This document shows, in pieces, positions 1-7,034 of a DNA stretch of 33,767 nt (its first letter is position 1; each line of letters opens with the position of its first letter). The DNA is from Lachnospiraceae bacterium (GTDB taxonomy: Bacteria; Bacillota; Clostridia; Lachnospirales; Lachnospiraceae): positions 1 through 33,767 of the forward strand of contig JAQYOA010000099.1 in NCBI GenBank assembly GCA_028727605.1. Reading direction: 5' to 3'. Under the pieces are notes generated by a model. It saw nothing but the letters and a program-made list of their open reading frames with translations. It was not told where the DNA came from and made no database searches. The translations under genes and the position numbers were made by a program.

Positions 1-1
1 T

Positions 2-253
2 GGAGCAGAGCCGGAAACAGAAGCGGAAGTGAAGAAAGAAGCAGGGTCGGAAACAGAAGCGAAAGCGGAGGATGAAGCAGAGCCGGAAACAGAAGCGAAA
101 GTGAAGGATGAAGCAGGGCCGGAAACAGAAGCGAAAGCGGAGGATGAAGCAGTGCCGGAAACAGAAGCGGAAGTGAAGAAAGAAGCAGGGCCGGAAACAG
201 AAGCGGAAGTGAAGGACGAAGCAGAGCCGGAAACGAACGCAAAAGCGGAGGAA
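2..253 (+). repeat. Seven 36-bp imperfect tandem repeats inside the coding region
   Basis: Seven consecutive 36-bp units (2-37, 38-73, 74-109, 110-145, 146-181, 182-217, 218-253) keep reading frame and encode 12 residues each, of the form EA-G/E/V-PETEA followed by V or A and a charged end. Unit ends alternate between lysine-rich and aspartate-rich versions. The array probably continues to the left of the window. In-frame units of this kind can change in number by slippage or recombination. Confidence 0.9.
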
Positions 254-535
254 GAGCTGGAAGCAGAAGCAGAGCCGGAAACAAAGTCTGCGAAAAAGAT
301 GCATGTTCCGGGGCTGGTTTTAAATGCAGTGTTTTTGATTCTTAACGGATTTGCCCTTGCGATGATTATCTGCCTGTTTTTGATGCAGCCGCATCCGGGG
401 GAGAAGGTAAAACCTACCCTGGACCGGTTTACAACGAATGCGCAGGATTATTACAAGGATGGTGAGACTTATCATCAGGTCAATGCCAATGTGAAATCTT
501 ATCATTCGTCGGGTTCGACGGAAAGTTCCGACTGA
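2..535 (+). CDS. Partial membrane protein with acidic Glu/Ala/Pro repeat region (C-terminal part)
   Basis: The reading frame is open at the left edge of the window, so only the C-terminal part is present; the GTG at 29 is an internal codon, not a supported start. About 84 visible residues form near-identical 12-residue repeats rich in Glu, Ala and Lys with a recurring PETEA core. A single membrane segment follows (LNAVFLILNGFALAMIICL), then a hydrophilic tail of about 55 residues ending in Ser-rich sequence. The acidic repeats probably form an extended or helical linker on one side of the membrane. The next gene starts 22 bases downstream on the same strand and is also a single-pass membrane protein, so the two may be co-transcribed and act together. 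I do not recognise the family; an N-terminal domain upstream, possibly a zinc ribbon as in some TcaA-type loci, cannot be seen. Confidence 0.75.
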   Translation, partial: GAEPETEAEVKKEAGSETEAKAEDEAEPETEAKVKDEAGPETEAKAEDEAVPETEAEVKKEAGPETEAEVKDEAEPETNAKAEEELEAEAEPETKSAKKMHVPGLVLNAVFLILNGFALAMIICLFLMQPHPGEKVKPTLDRFTTNAQDYYKDGETYHQVNANVKSYHSSGSTESSD

Positions 536-557
536 TCTGCAGGGAGGGTTAAGCGAT

Positions 558-1721
558 ATGAAGCATAAGAAAAAGAATAAGCAAACGGATCCTGCCTTAG
601 TGGTTCCGGCACGTTTTCTGGATTTGCCGCTGTATCTTCGTTTCCTGATCCTTAATATCAGCCTGCTGCTGATTCTGACCGCTGTCTTTTTTATGGCCGG
701 CAAATACCTGTATTCTCCTCAGGGAACAGTCAGGAATTATATTGAGGCATGTCTGGACGGTGACTGGAACAGGGCATTTGATTGCTGTGAATTTCCGGAC
801 AGCCCTTTTTTGTCCCGAAAGAATTATGTCAATGCCATGACATTTCGGGAGTGGGAAGAGGACAGCCCCAATTCGGATCAGGAAATCAAAAATTTTATGA
901 TTCGGAGAAAAACAAGTCAGGAGACAGGAGAAAACCGGATCTATGAAGTAAATTACACGCTCCGTGGAGTGAGTGATTCCAAAAAAGAGACGGTCGAGAT
1001 TACCAGAGGGGAAAAAACGGCAGCCTGTTTCTATGAATGGTTTGTGGTGCCGACAGATGCTTATGTAAAACAAATTAAGATAACCGTTCCCGCGGATGCA
1101 GATTTCTATCTGGACGGGACACTGATCACAGAAAAGTATCAGATACAGGCAGCACAGGAGAAGAAGGTTTATCAGATTCCGTACCTGTTTCTGGGAGCAC
1201 ATACGATAGAGGTTGTGGAGGCAGAACAGGATGATTATCGCGAAATCATTCAGGTAACGGGGACCGAAGAGCTGGAATTCCTTCCGCAGCAGAAACTGAA
1301 TGATACCACCGGTGAACAAATCGCTACCCGTGTGGAGGAAGTTCTGGATCAGATTTTTACCGCGGCATCCGCAAAGGCTTCTTTTACAGCGGTAAAAGAA
1401 GAGTTTTCCACGAGCAGCGAAGTGCAGGAAAAAGCAAAAGAAGCCTACGAACAGTTTACCGGACGTTTTTCGGACGGCGCTCAAAAGGGAATCGAGACGC
1501 TTGCAGTCACCGGAATCTCAACGACCGTATCCAGTGTGGAAGGGCAAATGAAGGCAGATGTGACAATCAATGGTACAATCGAGGAGAGCTACAAATTTCT
1601 CTTTGTATTTGACAGGACCAGAGCATATAATTTCACCTGGCAGGCATCTGTGGAAATTAGCAATGAGAATGGACATTGGGTTATGGGAGATGGAATTCTG
1701 AACTTTACGGAAGAATCATAA
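558..1721 (+). CDS. TcaA-like single-pass membrane protein
   Basis: The 387-residue product has a basic, Lys-rich cytoplasmic N-terminus (residues 1-25), one strong membrane segment (about 28-50) and a large outward region. The outward part starts with an NTF2-like stretch (GTVRNYIEACLDGDWNRAFD), followed by a beta-rich domain with a PEGA/TcaA-like pattern (ITVPADADFYLDGTLI, then GAHTIEVV), and a second NTF2-like segment toward the C-terminus. This order resembles TcaA-type envelope proteins of Firmicutes, linked in staphylococci to glycopeptide response, but the similarity is by architecture only. The ATG at 558 follows AGGGAGG at 541-547. It lies 22 bases after the repeat-bearing membrane protein and probably shares its transcript. 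A specific function cannot be assigned. Confidence 0.75.
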   Translation: MKHKKKNKQTDPALVVPARFLDLPLYLRFLILNISLLLILTAVFFMAGKYLYSPQGTVRNYIEACLDGDWNRAFDCCEFPDSPFLSRKNYVNAMTFREWEEDSPNSDQEIKNFMIRRKTSQETGENRIYEVNYTLRGVSDSKKETVEITRGEKTAACFYEWFVVPTDAYVKQIKITVPADADFYLDGTLITEKYQIQAAQEKKVYQIPYLFLGAHTIEVVEAEQDDYREIIQVTGTEELEFLPQQKLNDTTGEQIATRVEEVLDQIFTAASAKASFTAVKEEFSTSSEVQEKAKEAYEQFTGRFSDGAQKGIETLAVTGISTTVSSVEGQMKADVTINGTIEESYKFLFVFDRTRAYNFTWQASVEISNENGHWVMGDGILNFTEES

Positions 1722-1760
1722 AGGGAATCGTCCGCAGGAAAACAGATCAATTCCCTTCTT
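1721..1760 (+). terminator. Weak terminator-like hairpin after the TcaA-like gene
   Basis: AAGGGAAT at 1721-1728 pairs perfectly with ATTCCCTT at 1750-1757 across a 21-base loop. Only a short T-containing stretch (CTT) follows, so termination may be inefficient. Its 3' end abuts the -35 element of the mntP promoter. Confidence 0.35.
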
Positions 1761-1787
1761 GACAGTCGATGACAGTTGTAATAGAAT
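1759..1787 (+). promoter_or_regulatory. Vegetative promoter for the mntP transcript
   Basis: A consensus -35 TTGACA (1759-1764), a 17-base spacer and a -10 TAGAAT (1782-1787) lie just upstream of the riboswitch-like leader. Transcription would begin near 1794. Confidence 0.8.
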
Positions 1788-1794
1788 ATACCTT

Positions 1795-1962
1795 ATCCTA
1801 TGAGGGAGTAGTCAGCGGCGTTTACGGCGCGATAATATCAACACAATGATTGGATACAATCTGGTATTATCTGAAAAGACGAGACTTGGCGGATGGCAGA
1901 AACAAAGAGCAGGCGGCAGAGACTGCAGGCAAAGTGTTTTTGCTTCCGTCGGGTCTCTTTTT
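1795..1962 (+). promoter_or_regulatory. yybP-ykoY-type (manganese) riboswitch with terminator platform
   Basis: The leader between the promoter and mntP carries the GGGAGTAG segment (about 1803-1810) and a GAGACTTGGC segment (1881-1890), which resemble the two conserved loop regions of the yybP-ykoY aptamer; TATCC (about 1795) can pair with GGATG (1891-1895) to close it. Next comes a terminator hairpin: AGAGAC (1918-1923) pairs with GTCTCT (1953-1958), with an inner GCAAA/TTTGC stem, followed by a T-run to 1962. In the known class Mn2+ binding generally permits expression of the downstream exporter, and a transcription-termination mechanism is inferred here. A covariance-model search would settle the class. 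Confidence 0.75.
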
Positions 1963-2006
1963 ATGTCGCCGGGACACAAAAAGAAAAAGGAAAACGGAGG
2001 AAAGAT

Positions 2007-2570
2007 ATGAGTTTAGGTGCATTATTTATTCTGGCAGTTGGTCTGGCAATGGATGCGTTTGCCGTTTCCGTCTGTAAGGGTCTTGCCATGCAGAAGATTC
2101 AGTGGAAGCAGGCAGGGCTGGTAGGTTTATGGTTCGGAGGATTTCAGGCGCTTATGCCGCTGATCGGTTATTTACTGGGAGTAGGTTTTGAGAGCAAGAT
2201 CAAAACGATCGACCATTGGATTGCTTTTGTACTTCTGGTGTTAATCGGGGTCAATATGATTCGGGAGGCCTGTTCCGATGAGGAAGAAGAGGCAGATGAC
2301 AAACTGGATAGTAAGACCATGCTTCTGCTTGCAGTGGCTACCAGCATCGATGCCCTTGCAGTAGGAGTTACCTTCGCTTTTTTGAGTGTCGAAATTGTGC
2401 CGGCGGTTTCCTTTATCGGCATTGTCACTTTTGTTATTTCTGCAGCGGGTGTTTACATTGGCCATCAATTTGGAAAACGCTACAAAACAAAAGCGGAAAT
2501 TGCAGGGGGAGTGATCCTGATTCTGATCGGAACGCGGATTCTGCTGGAGCATTTGGGAATCCTCGGATAA
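2007..2570 (+). CDS. mntP: Manganese efflux pump MntP
   Basis: The 187-residue protein is a small six-helix membrane transporter of the MntP (YebN, DUF204) family, which exports Mn2+. Two repeated membrane motifs with conserved acidic residues are visible: [14 protein letters not shown] near residues 12-25 and [13 protein letters not shown] in the second half. An acidic cytoplasmic loop (SDEEEEADD) separates the halves. The length matches the family. Reading frames starting at 1893 or 1850 would begin inside the riboswitch; the ATG at 2007 is preceded by GGAGG at 1996-2000 and gives the expected N-terminus [12 protein letters not shown]. The upstream manganese-type riboswitch agrees with the assigned substrate. 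No strong terminator is visible downstream. Confidence 0.93.
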   Translation: MSLGALFILAVGLAMDAFAVSVCKGLAMQKIQWKQAGLVGLWFGGFQALMPLIGYLLGVGFESKIKTIDHWIAFVLLVLIGVNMIREACSDEEEEADDKLDSKTMLLLAVATSIDALAVGVTFAFLSVEIVPAVSFIGIVTFVISAAGVYIGHQFGKRYKTKAEIAGGVILILIGTRILLEHLGILG

Positions 2571-2610
2571 TTCGTTATTTGCCGGTAACAGAAACTTAAG
2601 AATTTCTTCC

Positions 2611-2639
2611 TTGCATATCCGTCAGACACAGGCTATGAT
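2611..2639 (+). promoter_or_regulatory. Promoter for the polysaccharide deacetylase gene
   Basis: TTGCAT (2611-2616), a 17-base spacer and TATGAT (2634-2639) form a good vegetative promoter. It leaves a leader of about 55 bases before the ATG at 2701, with GGAG at 2687-2690. Confidence 0.7.
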
Positions 2640-2700
2640 GATAGTGAGAAAAATGTCGAAAAAAAATTGCGCTGCAGTTTAGATACGGAGTGATTACGAT

Positions 2701-3795
2701 ATGGATAGAGAAAACTTAAGAAAAAGAAGAAGACGGATGCGCCGCAAGCGGATTCTGAAGAATGCAGCGAGAATTTCTGCGAGTGTGGTGATCGGTCTTT
2801 TGGTAATTACCGGCGTGTGGCAATTGCTGTCTCCCAGATTGGAAAAGAAGGGAACTTCTTCCGGAGCAGGAGGTGTGGTACAGACGGTACAGGCAGCAGC
2901 ACCGGAGAAGGAGGACGGATCAGGTCAGGCGGGCATTGTGAAACTGACTTCTGTCGTCCCTGCCAATGAGACGCCGGGCTGGCAGTATGATTCCACCGGC
3001 TGGTGGTATGCGACAAGTGAGCAGACTTATTATGCCAATGGCTGGATTGAAATTGACGGCAGCGAATATCATTTCAACAGATATGGATACATAGATACCG
3101 GATGGAAGGCAATCGACGGAAAAGGGTATTACTTTGATGAGAATGGAGTTTATCAGCCGGATCGGGATGCTTCCAGGATGATTGCCATGACCTTTGACGA
3201 CGGACCGAGCAGCTATACGGGACAGCTGCTGGATATTCTGGAAGCAAACAATGCGAAGGCCACCTTTTTCATGCAGGGCTGTAATATAGAGCAGTATGGT
3301 GTGGACAATATCCCGCGCATGGCGGCACTTGGCTGTGACATCGGAAATCATTCCTACGATCATCCCAATATGCTGGAAATCAGCCTGGAGAGTGCCGAAA
3401 CGCAGTTTGCCAGGACAGATCAGCTGATCGCTCAGTATAATAACGGACAGCCTGCCAGCGTGGTACGTTTCCCTTACGGAAACTACAATGATGATCTTCT
3501 GACGGTTGCAGCGCGTCCCTGCTTTATGTGGGATGTGGATACGCTGGATTGGAAGACCAGAGACGTACAGTCGAACATCTCGGCAGTGCTGGATCATGTG
3601 GAGCCGGGAGACATTGTCCTGATGCACGATATTTATCAGGCTACGGTGGAGTCCTGCGCGACCATTATACCGGAATTGATCAGCCGGGGATATGAACTGG
3701 TTACCGTGCGGACACTTGCAGCTGCCAACGGAATTGAGCTGCAGAATGGAGCAAGCTACTATAACTTCCAGACTGTGCAGAATCAGCAGGAGTAA
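2701..3795 (+). CDS. Membrane-anchored polysaccharide deacetylase with N-terminal cell-wall-binding repeats
   Basis: The 364-residue product has a very basic N-terminus, one membrane segment (about residues 24-43) and a low-complexity linker. Two aromatic/Gly repeats of the choline-binding or glucan-binding type follow (about 93-153: GWQYDSTGWWY, GWIEIDGSEYHF, GWKAIDGKGYYFDENG). The C-terminal half (about 158-340) is a NodB-homology CE4 deacetylase with all five motifs: TFDDGP (164-169), the HSYDH metal-binding pair H217/H221, RFPYG (256-260), the D-x-x-D-W segment (around 278-284) and LMHD (307-310). Such enzymes remove N-acetyl groups from peptidoglycan GlcNAc or related polymers and can confer lysozyme resistance. 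The exact substrate cannot be read from the sequence. The metal ligands appear intact, so the enzyme should be active. It is transcribed alone and ends at a bidirectional terminator. Confidence 0.9.
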   Translation: MDRENLRKRRRRMRRKRILKNAARISASVVIGLLVITGVWQLLSPRLEKKGTSSGAGGVVQTVQAAAPEKEDGSGQAGIVKLTSVVPANETPGWQYDSTGWWYATSEQTYYANGWIEIDGSEYHFNRYGYIDTGWKAIDGKGYYFDENGVYQPDRDASRMIAMTFDDGPSSYTGQLLDILEANNAKATFFMQGCNIEQYGVDNIPRMAALGCDIGNHSYDHPNMLEISLESAETQFARTDQLIAQYNNGQPASVVRFPYGNYNDDLLTVAARPCFMWDVDTLDWKTRDVQSNISAVLDHVEPGDIVLMHDIYQATVESCATIIPELISRGYELVTVRTLAAANGIELQNGASYYNFQTVQNQQE

Positions 3796-3824
3796 GAGAG
3801 AACAACAAAAGAATAAGAAAAACG

Positions 3825-3889
3825 AATCCCCCGGAAAAGAAGTTCGAACCGATTTGTCCGATTTCTTTTTCGGGGGAATTTTCTTTTTT
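3825..3889. terminator. Bidirectional terminator between the deacetylase gene and typA
   Basis: The arm at 3825-3842 (AATCCCCCGGAAAAGAAG) pairs with the arm at 3861-3880 (ending TCTTTTTCGGGGGAATT). A T-run follows on the plus strand (3879-3889). On the minus strand the hairpin is followed by a T-rich stretch (complement of 3811-3824), so it can serve both convergent genes. Confidence 0.85.
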
Positions 3890-3897
3890 GATGATTG

Positions 3898-5727
3898 TTA
3901 TTTCATTGCGGCTCTCTTGCGCAGTCTGGAATCCAGTTCCTTTTTGCGGATTCGAAGGGAGCTGGGGGTAACCTCGAGAAGTTCATCCTTATCGATAAAG
4001 TCAAGGGCCTGTTCCAGGGAAAGGATCTTCGGCGGTGTCAGGCGAAGGGCTTCATCGGAGGAGGAGGTACGGGTATTGGTCAGGTGTTTTGTTTTGCATA
4101 CGTTCAGCTCGATATCTTCTGCCTTACCGTTCTGTCCGACTACCATGCCGGCGTATACTTTTTCACCGGGTCCGATGAACAGAGTACCGCGCTCCTGAGC
4201 GGCGTACAGACCGTAAGTGACAGATTCTCCGGCTTCGAAGGCAATCAGGGAACCCTGTTTGCGGTATTCGATATCGCCTTTATATGGAGCGTAATCTTCG
4301 AATTCGGTATTGATGATACCGGTTCCCTTTGTGGAGGTCAGAAACAGACCGCGGAAACCGATGAGGCCGCGGGCCGGGATTTCGAATTCCAGTCGGGTGG
4401 AACCATCGCTGGCACGGCTCATACCATGAAGTTCTCCCTTGCGTTCACTGAGAAGCTGAATCACAGTGCCGGAAAATTCATCGGGAACATCCACGTAAGC
4501 AATCTCCATCGGCTCCAGTTTTCTGCCGCGCTCATCCTCTTTGTAAATAACCTCAGCTTTGCTGACAGCGAATTCATAGCCCTCACGGCGCATATTTTCA
4601 ATCAGGACGGACAGATGGAGTTCTCCGCGTCCGGATACTTTGAAGCAGTCGGCGGAATCGGTCTCCTCTACACGAAGAGAGACATCGGTGTTCAGCTCGC
4701 GCAGAAGGCGGTCACGGATGTGACGGGAGGTGACATATTTGCCTTCCTGACCGGCAAGAGGACTGTCATTTACCAGAAAGTTCATGGAAATCGTCGGTTC
4801 GGAAATTTTCTGGAAAGGAATGGATACCGGATTGTCCAGATCTCCGCAGAGAGTGTCACCGATGTGGATATCGGAAATACCGGAAATTGCGACAATGGAA
4901 CCGATCGTCGCTTCTGTGACATCAATCTTTTTCAAACCGTCAAATTCATAGAGTTTGCTGACTTTTACTTTTTTCTTTTTGGAGAGATCATGGTGGTTCA
5001 CCATCATAACGTCCTGGTTGACGCGGATGGTGCCGTTTTCCACTTTTCCGATACCGATACGGCCTACGTATTCATTGTAATCGATGGTACTGATCAGTAC
5101 CTGGGTACCCTCGTCGGGGTCGCCGGTCGGTGCAGGAATGTATTTCAGAATCGTCTCGAAGAGAGGAGTCATGTCCTTTGGTGTATCATTCAGATCAAGA
5201 ACTGCATGTCCGAGTTTGGCAGAGGCATAGAGGAAAGGACAGTCAAGCTGCTCATCCGAAGCATCCAGATCCATCAGAAGTTCCAGAACTTCATCGATAA
5301 CTTCATCCGGACGAGCCTCAGGCCGGTCAATTTTGTTAATACATACGATGACAGACAGATCAAGCTCCAGCGCTTTTTTCAGCACGAATTTTGTCTGCGG
5401 CATCGCACCTTCGAAAGCATCTACCACAAGAATTACACCGTCTACCATCTTCAGTACACGCTCAACCTCGCCGCCGAAATCGGCATGACCGGGAGTGTCG
5501 ATGATGTTGATTTTGGTGCCTTTATAAGTAACTGCTGTATTTTTGGACAGAATGGTAATTCCGCGTTCCCGCTCAATATCATTTGAGTCCATAACGCGTT
5601 CCTGAACTTCCTGATTTTCGCGAAATACACCGCTTTGCTTGAGAAGCTCATCCACAAGAGTGGTTTTACCGTGATCTACATGGGCGATGATAGCGACGTT
5701 TCTGACATCTTCTCTTGTTGTTTTCAT
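3898..5727 (-). CDS. typA: Ribosome-associated GTPase TypA/BipA
   Basis: The 609-residue protein is a translational GTPase of the EF-G/LepA superfamily that binds ribosomes and is linked to 50S assembly and stress growth. The GTPase motifs are complete: AHVDHGKTT (15-23), the switch-I RGITI segment, DTPGH, NKID and SAK. They are followed by the beta-barrel, an EF-G-like domain and the TypA-specific C-terminal region (for example PARGLIGFRGLFLT and the C-terminal TNTRTSSSDEALRL motif). Length is typical. The ATG at 5727 follows an AAGGAA element on the minus strand. It is transcribed alone, opposite to its neighbours. A 563-residue frame on the plus strand covering almost the whole gene is an antisense shadow. 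Confidence 0.97.
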   Translation of the reverse strand: MKTTREDVRNVAIIAHVDHGKTTLVDELLKQSGVFRENQEVQERVMDSNDIERERGITILSKNTAVTYKGTKINIIDTPGHADFGGEVERVLKMVDGVILVVDAFEGAMPQTKFVLKKALELDLSVIVCINKIDRPEARPDEVIDEVLELLMDLDASDEQLDCPFLYASAKLGHAVLDLNDTPKDMTPLFETILKYIPAPTGDPDEGTQVLISTIDYNEYVGRIGIGKVENGTIRVNQDVMMVNHHDLSKKKKVKVSKLYEFDGLKKIDVTEATIGSIVAISGISDIHIGDTLCGDLDNPVSIPFQKISEPTISMNFLVNDSPLAGQEGKYVTSRHIRDRLLRELNTDVSLRVEETDSADCFKVSGRGELHLSVLIENMRREGYEFAVSKAEVIYKEDERGRKLEPMEIAYVDVPDEFSGTVIQLLSERKGELHGMSRASDGSTRLEFEIPARGLIGFRGLFLTSTKGTGIINTEFEDYAPYKGDIEYRKQGSLIAFEAGESVTYGLYAAQERGTLFIGPGEKVYAGMVVGQNGKAEDIELNVCKTKHLTNTRTSSSDEALRLTPPKILSLEQALDFIDKDELLEVTPSSLRIRKKELDSRLRKRAAMK

Positions 5728-5784
5728 ATTTTTTCATTCCTTTTTATATCGATTTATCTATTAGGATGCCTGCATATCCAAAGC

Positions 5785-5813
5785 ATTATATCACAGTTTC
5801 AAAAAAAAGAACA
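5785..5813 (-). promoter_or_regulatory. Probable typA promoter
   Basis: On the minus strand a perfect -10 TATAAT (5785-5790) is preceded 17 bases upstream by a weak -35 TGTTCT (5808-5813). The leader to the typA ATG would be about 50 bases. Confidence 0.55.
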
Positions 5814-5901
5814 GGTGAGAATTGATGATTTTTTCCGGAAATCAAGCCGGCTTTTGGCAAGTTGCCGATTTTGAAATTCCAGGTTCTAGGACGGGAGAAA
5901 A

Positions 5902-6003
5902 GTGAATACAGTAGTTATTAGATCAGGAAGGTACCAGAATATGCCCATCACCCGGAGAAATTCGGCAGGCATGTTCCGTAAGGATAACAAGGGACCGCAA
6001 TGA
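5902..6003 (+). CDS. Possible 33-residue small protein upstream of the SSB-like gene
   Basis: A GTG at 5902 opens a frame of 33 codons ending in TGA at 6001-6003. A GGGAG sequence (5893-5897) sits just upstream at a usable spacing. The predicted peptide is basic (starting MNTVVIRSGRYQNMPITRR) with no membrane segment. It lies 36 bases before the SSB-like gene on the same strand. A frame this short can occur by chance and I recognise no family, so this is only a candidate. The rest of 5728-6039 holds the typA promoter and no other gene or clear terminator. Confidence 0.22.
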   Translation: MNTVVIRSGRYQNMPITRRNSAGMFRKDNKGPQ

Positions 6004-6039
6004 TAAGAAGAAAAACAAAGGAAGGGGAACATAGTTATT

Positions 6040-6663
6040 ATGGCAGATAAGATTATCGAAAACAACCAGGTCGTTATCATGGGACAGATTGTCTCACCGT
6101 TCACATTCAGCCATCAGGTATTTGGGGAGGGATTTTATCTGGTGGATGTCATGGTAAAACGTTTGAGTGACTCACAGGATATCATACCTGTAATGGTGTC
6201 AGAACGTCTGGTGGACACGACACAGGATTACGAGGGAGAATATATTCTGGTGAGCGGTCAGTTTCGCTCCTACAATCGCCATGAAGAAAAGAAAAACCGT
6301 CTTGTCCTGTCCGTATTTGCCAGGGAACTGAGCTTTGTGGAGGAAGAGGATGATACGGTAAAATCGAATCAGATTTACCTGGACGGATACATATGCAAAC
6401 CTCCGGTATATCGGAAGACACCTCTTGGCAGAGAGATTGCTGATCTGCTGATTGCAGTGAACCGTCCTTACGGCAAATCGGATTATATTCCCTGCATTTG
6501 CTGGGGAAGAAATGCCCGTTATGCCTCTGCGTTTCTGGTGGGCGGTCATGTTCTCGTCTGGGGCAGAATTCAGAGCCGTGAATATATGAAACGAATCAGT
6601 GAGACGGAAATGGAGAAGCGTACAGCATATGAAGTATCGGTCAGTAAACTGGAATACTCCTAA
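6040..6663 (+). CDS. SSB-like protein with two OB-fold-like halves
   Basis: The 207-residue protein looks like a single-stranded DNA-binding protein relative. Residues about 8-105 form one OB-like unit (NNQVVIMGQIVSPFTFSHQV, then EYILVSGQFRSYNR). Residues about 110-205 form a second unit that is closer to bacterial SSB (IYLDGYICKPPVYRKTPLG, EIADLLIAVNRPYGKSDYIP, then CICWGRNARYASAFLVGGHV and WGRIQSREY). Classical SSB has one OB fold and a disordered tail ending in an acidic DDDIPF-like tip; that tip is absent here. The ATG at 6040 follows GAAGGGG (6021-6027) at a rather long spacing of 12. It could bind ssDNA in a specialised setting, or act in primosome-like complexes as PriB-type SSB paralogues do. 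The role is unknown. Confidence 0.7.
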   Translation: MADKIIENNQVVIMGQIVSPFTFSHQVFGEGFYLVDVMVKRLSDSQDIIPVMVSERLVDTTQDYEGEYILVSGQFRSYNRHEEKKNRLVLSVFARELSFVEEEDDTVKSNQIYLDGYICKPPVYRKTPLGREIADLLIAVNRPYGKSDYIPCICWGRNARYASAFLVGGHVLVWGRIQSREYMKRISETEMEKRTAYEVSVSKLEYS

Positions 6664-6703
6664 AAGAGGGAAAACGGATGCCGAATTTGAGAGGAGACAG
6701 GGA

Positions 6704-6732
6704 TTGACAAGGTATTTTAATGATGGTATATT
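6704..6732 (+). promoter_or_regulatory. Promoter of the dapA transcript
   Basis: A perfect -35 TTGACA (6704-6709), a 17-base spacer and a -10 TATATT (6727-6732) lie upstream of the lysine riboswitch. Transcription would start near 6739. Confidence 0.85.
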
Positions 6733-6747
6733 TAGAAAAGAAATCGG

Positions 6748-6778
6748 GTAATTGTTTGATTTTCGGTCAAACAATTAC
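6748..6778 (+). repeat. Perfect 12-bp inverted repeat at the 5' end of the dapA leader
   Basis: GTAATTGTTTGA (6748-6759) and TCAAACAATTAC (6767-6778) are exact reverse complements with a 7-base loop. The element starts about 10 bases after the predicted transcription start and ends 10 bases before the riboswitch. No T-run follows, so it is not a terminator. It could stabilise the 5' end of the mRNA or be a protein-binding operator. Confidence 0.85.
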
Positions 6779-6788
6779 GAAAATAAGA

Positions 6789-7019
6789 AGATAGAGGTTG
6801 CATTGCTTCAAGAGTATCGCGCAGTATGTGTCAGCAGCAGTTGAGAGCGGGAGAAAGGGGAGGATGCCGAAGGGCTTCGTGGACGCTGAACCGGAAGTTC
6901 CTGGGCGCAGGCTGAAGAAGTCTGTGACTGTCATCGGAAGATGGAGAGCTATCTGATAAGATATACATTTCGTGTATAGTATTGGAGGCGAACTTTTTTT
7001 GATGAGTCGCCTCTTTTTT
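6789..7019 (+). promoter_or_regulatory. Lysine riboswitch (L box) with terminator
   Basis: The aptamer spans about 6789-6954. It shows the conserved lysine-class landmarks: AGAGGTTGC near the 5' end, GAGTA, the GCCGAAG-type loop (about 6866-6872), GTGACTGTCATC, and the 3' GGAGAGCTATCT. P1 is AGATAG (6789-6794) with CTATCT (6949-6954). A small hairpin TATACA/TGTATA (6962-6978) follows. The expression platform is a terminator, GAGGCGA (6985-6991) with TCGCCTC (7007-7013) and a T-run at 7014-7019. Lysine binding should favour termination and switch dapA off. This agrees with dapA's role in lysine synthesis. Confidence 0.93.
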
Positions 7020-7034
7020 ACAGGAGGAAAGAAT

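Noticed and set aside
2-253. CRISPR-like periodic repeats
   Set aside because: The 36-bp units are directly adjacent with no unique spacers and keep an open reading frame, so they are protein-coding tandem repeats.
3895-5586. 563-residue plus-strand frame
   Set aside because: It is antisense to typA, whose motifs are all intact on the other strand; the product has no recognisable domain.
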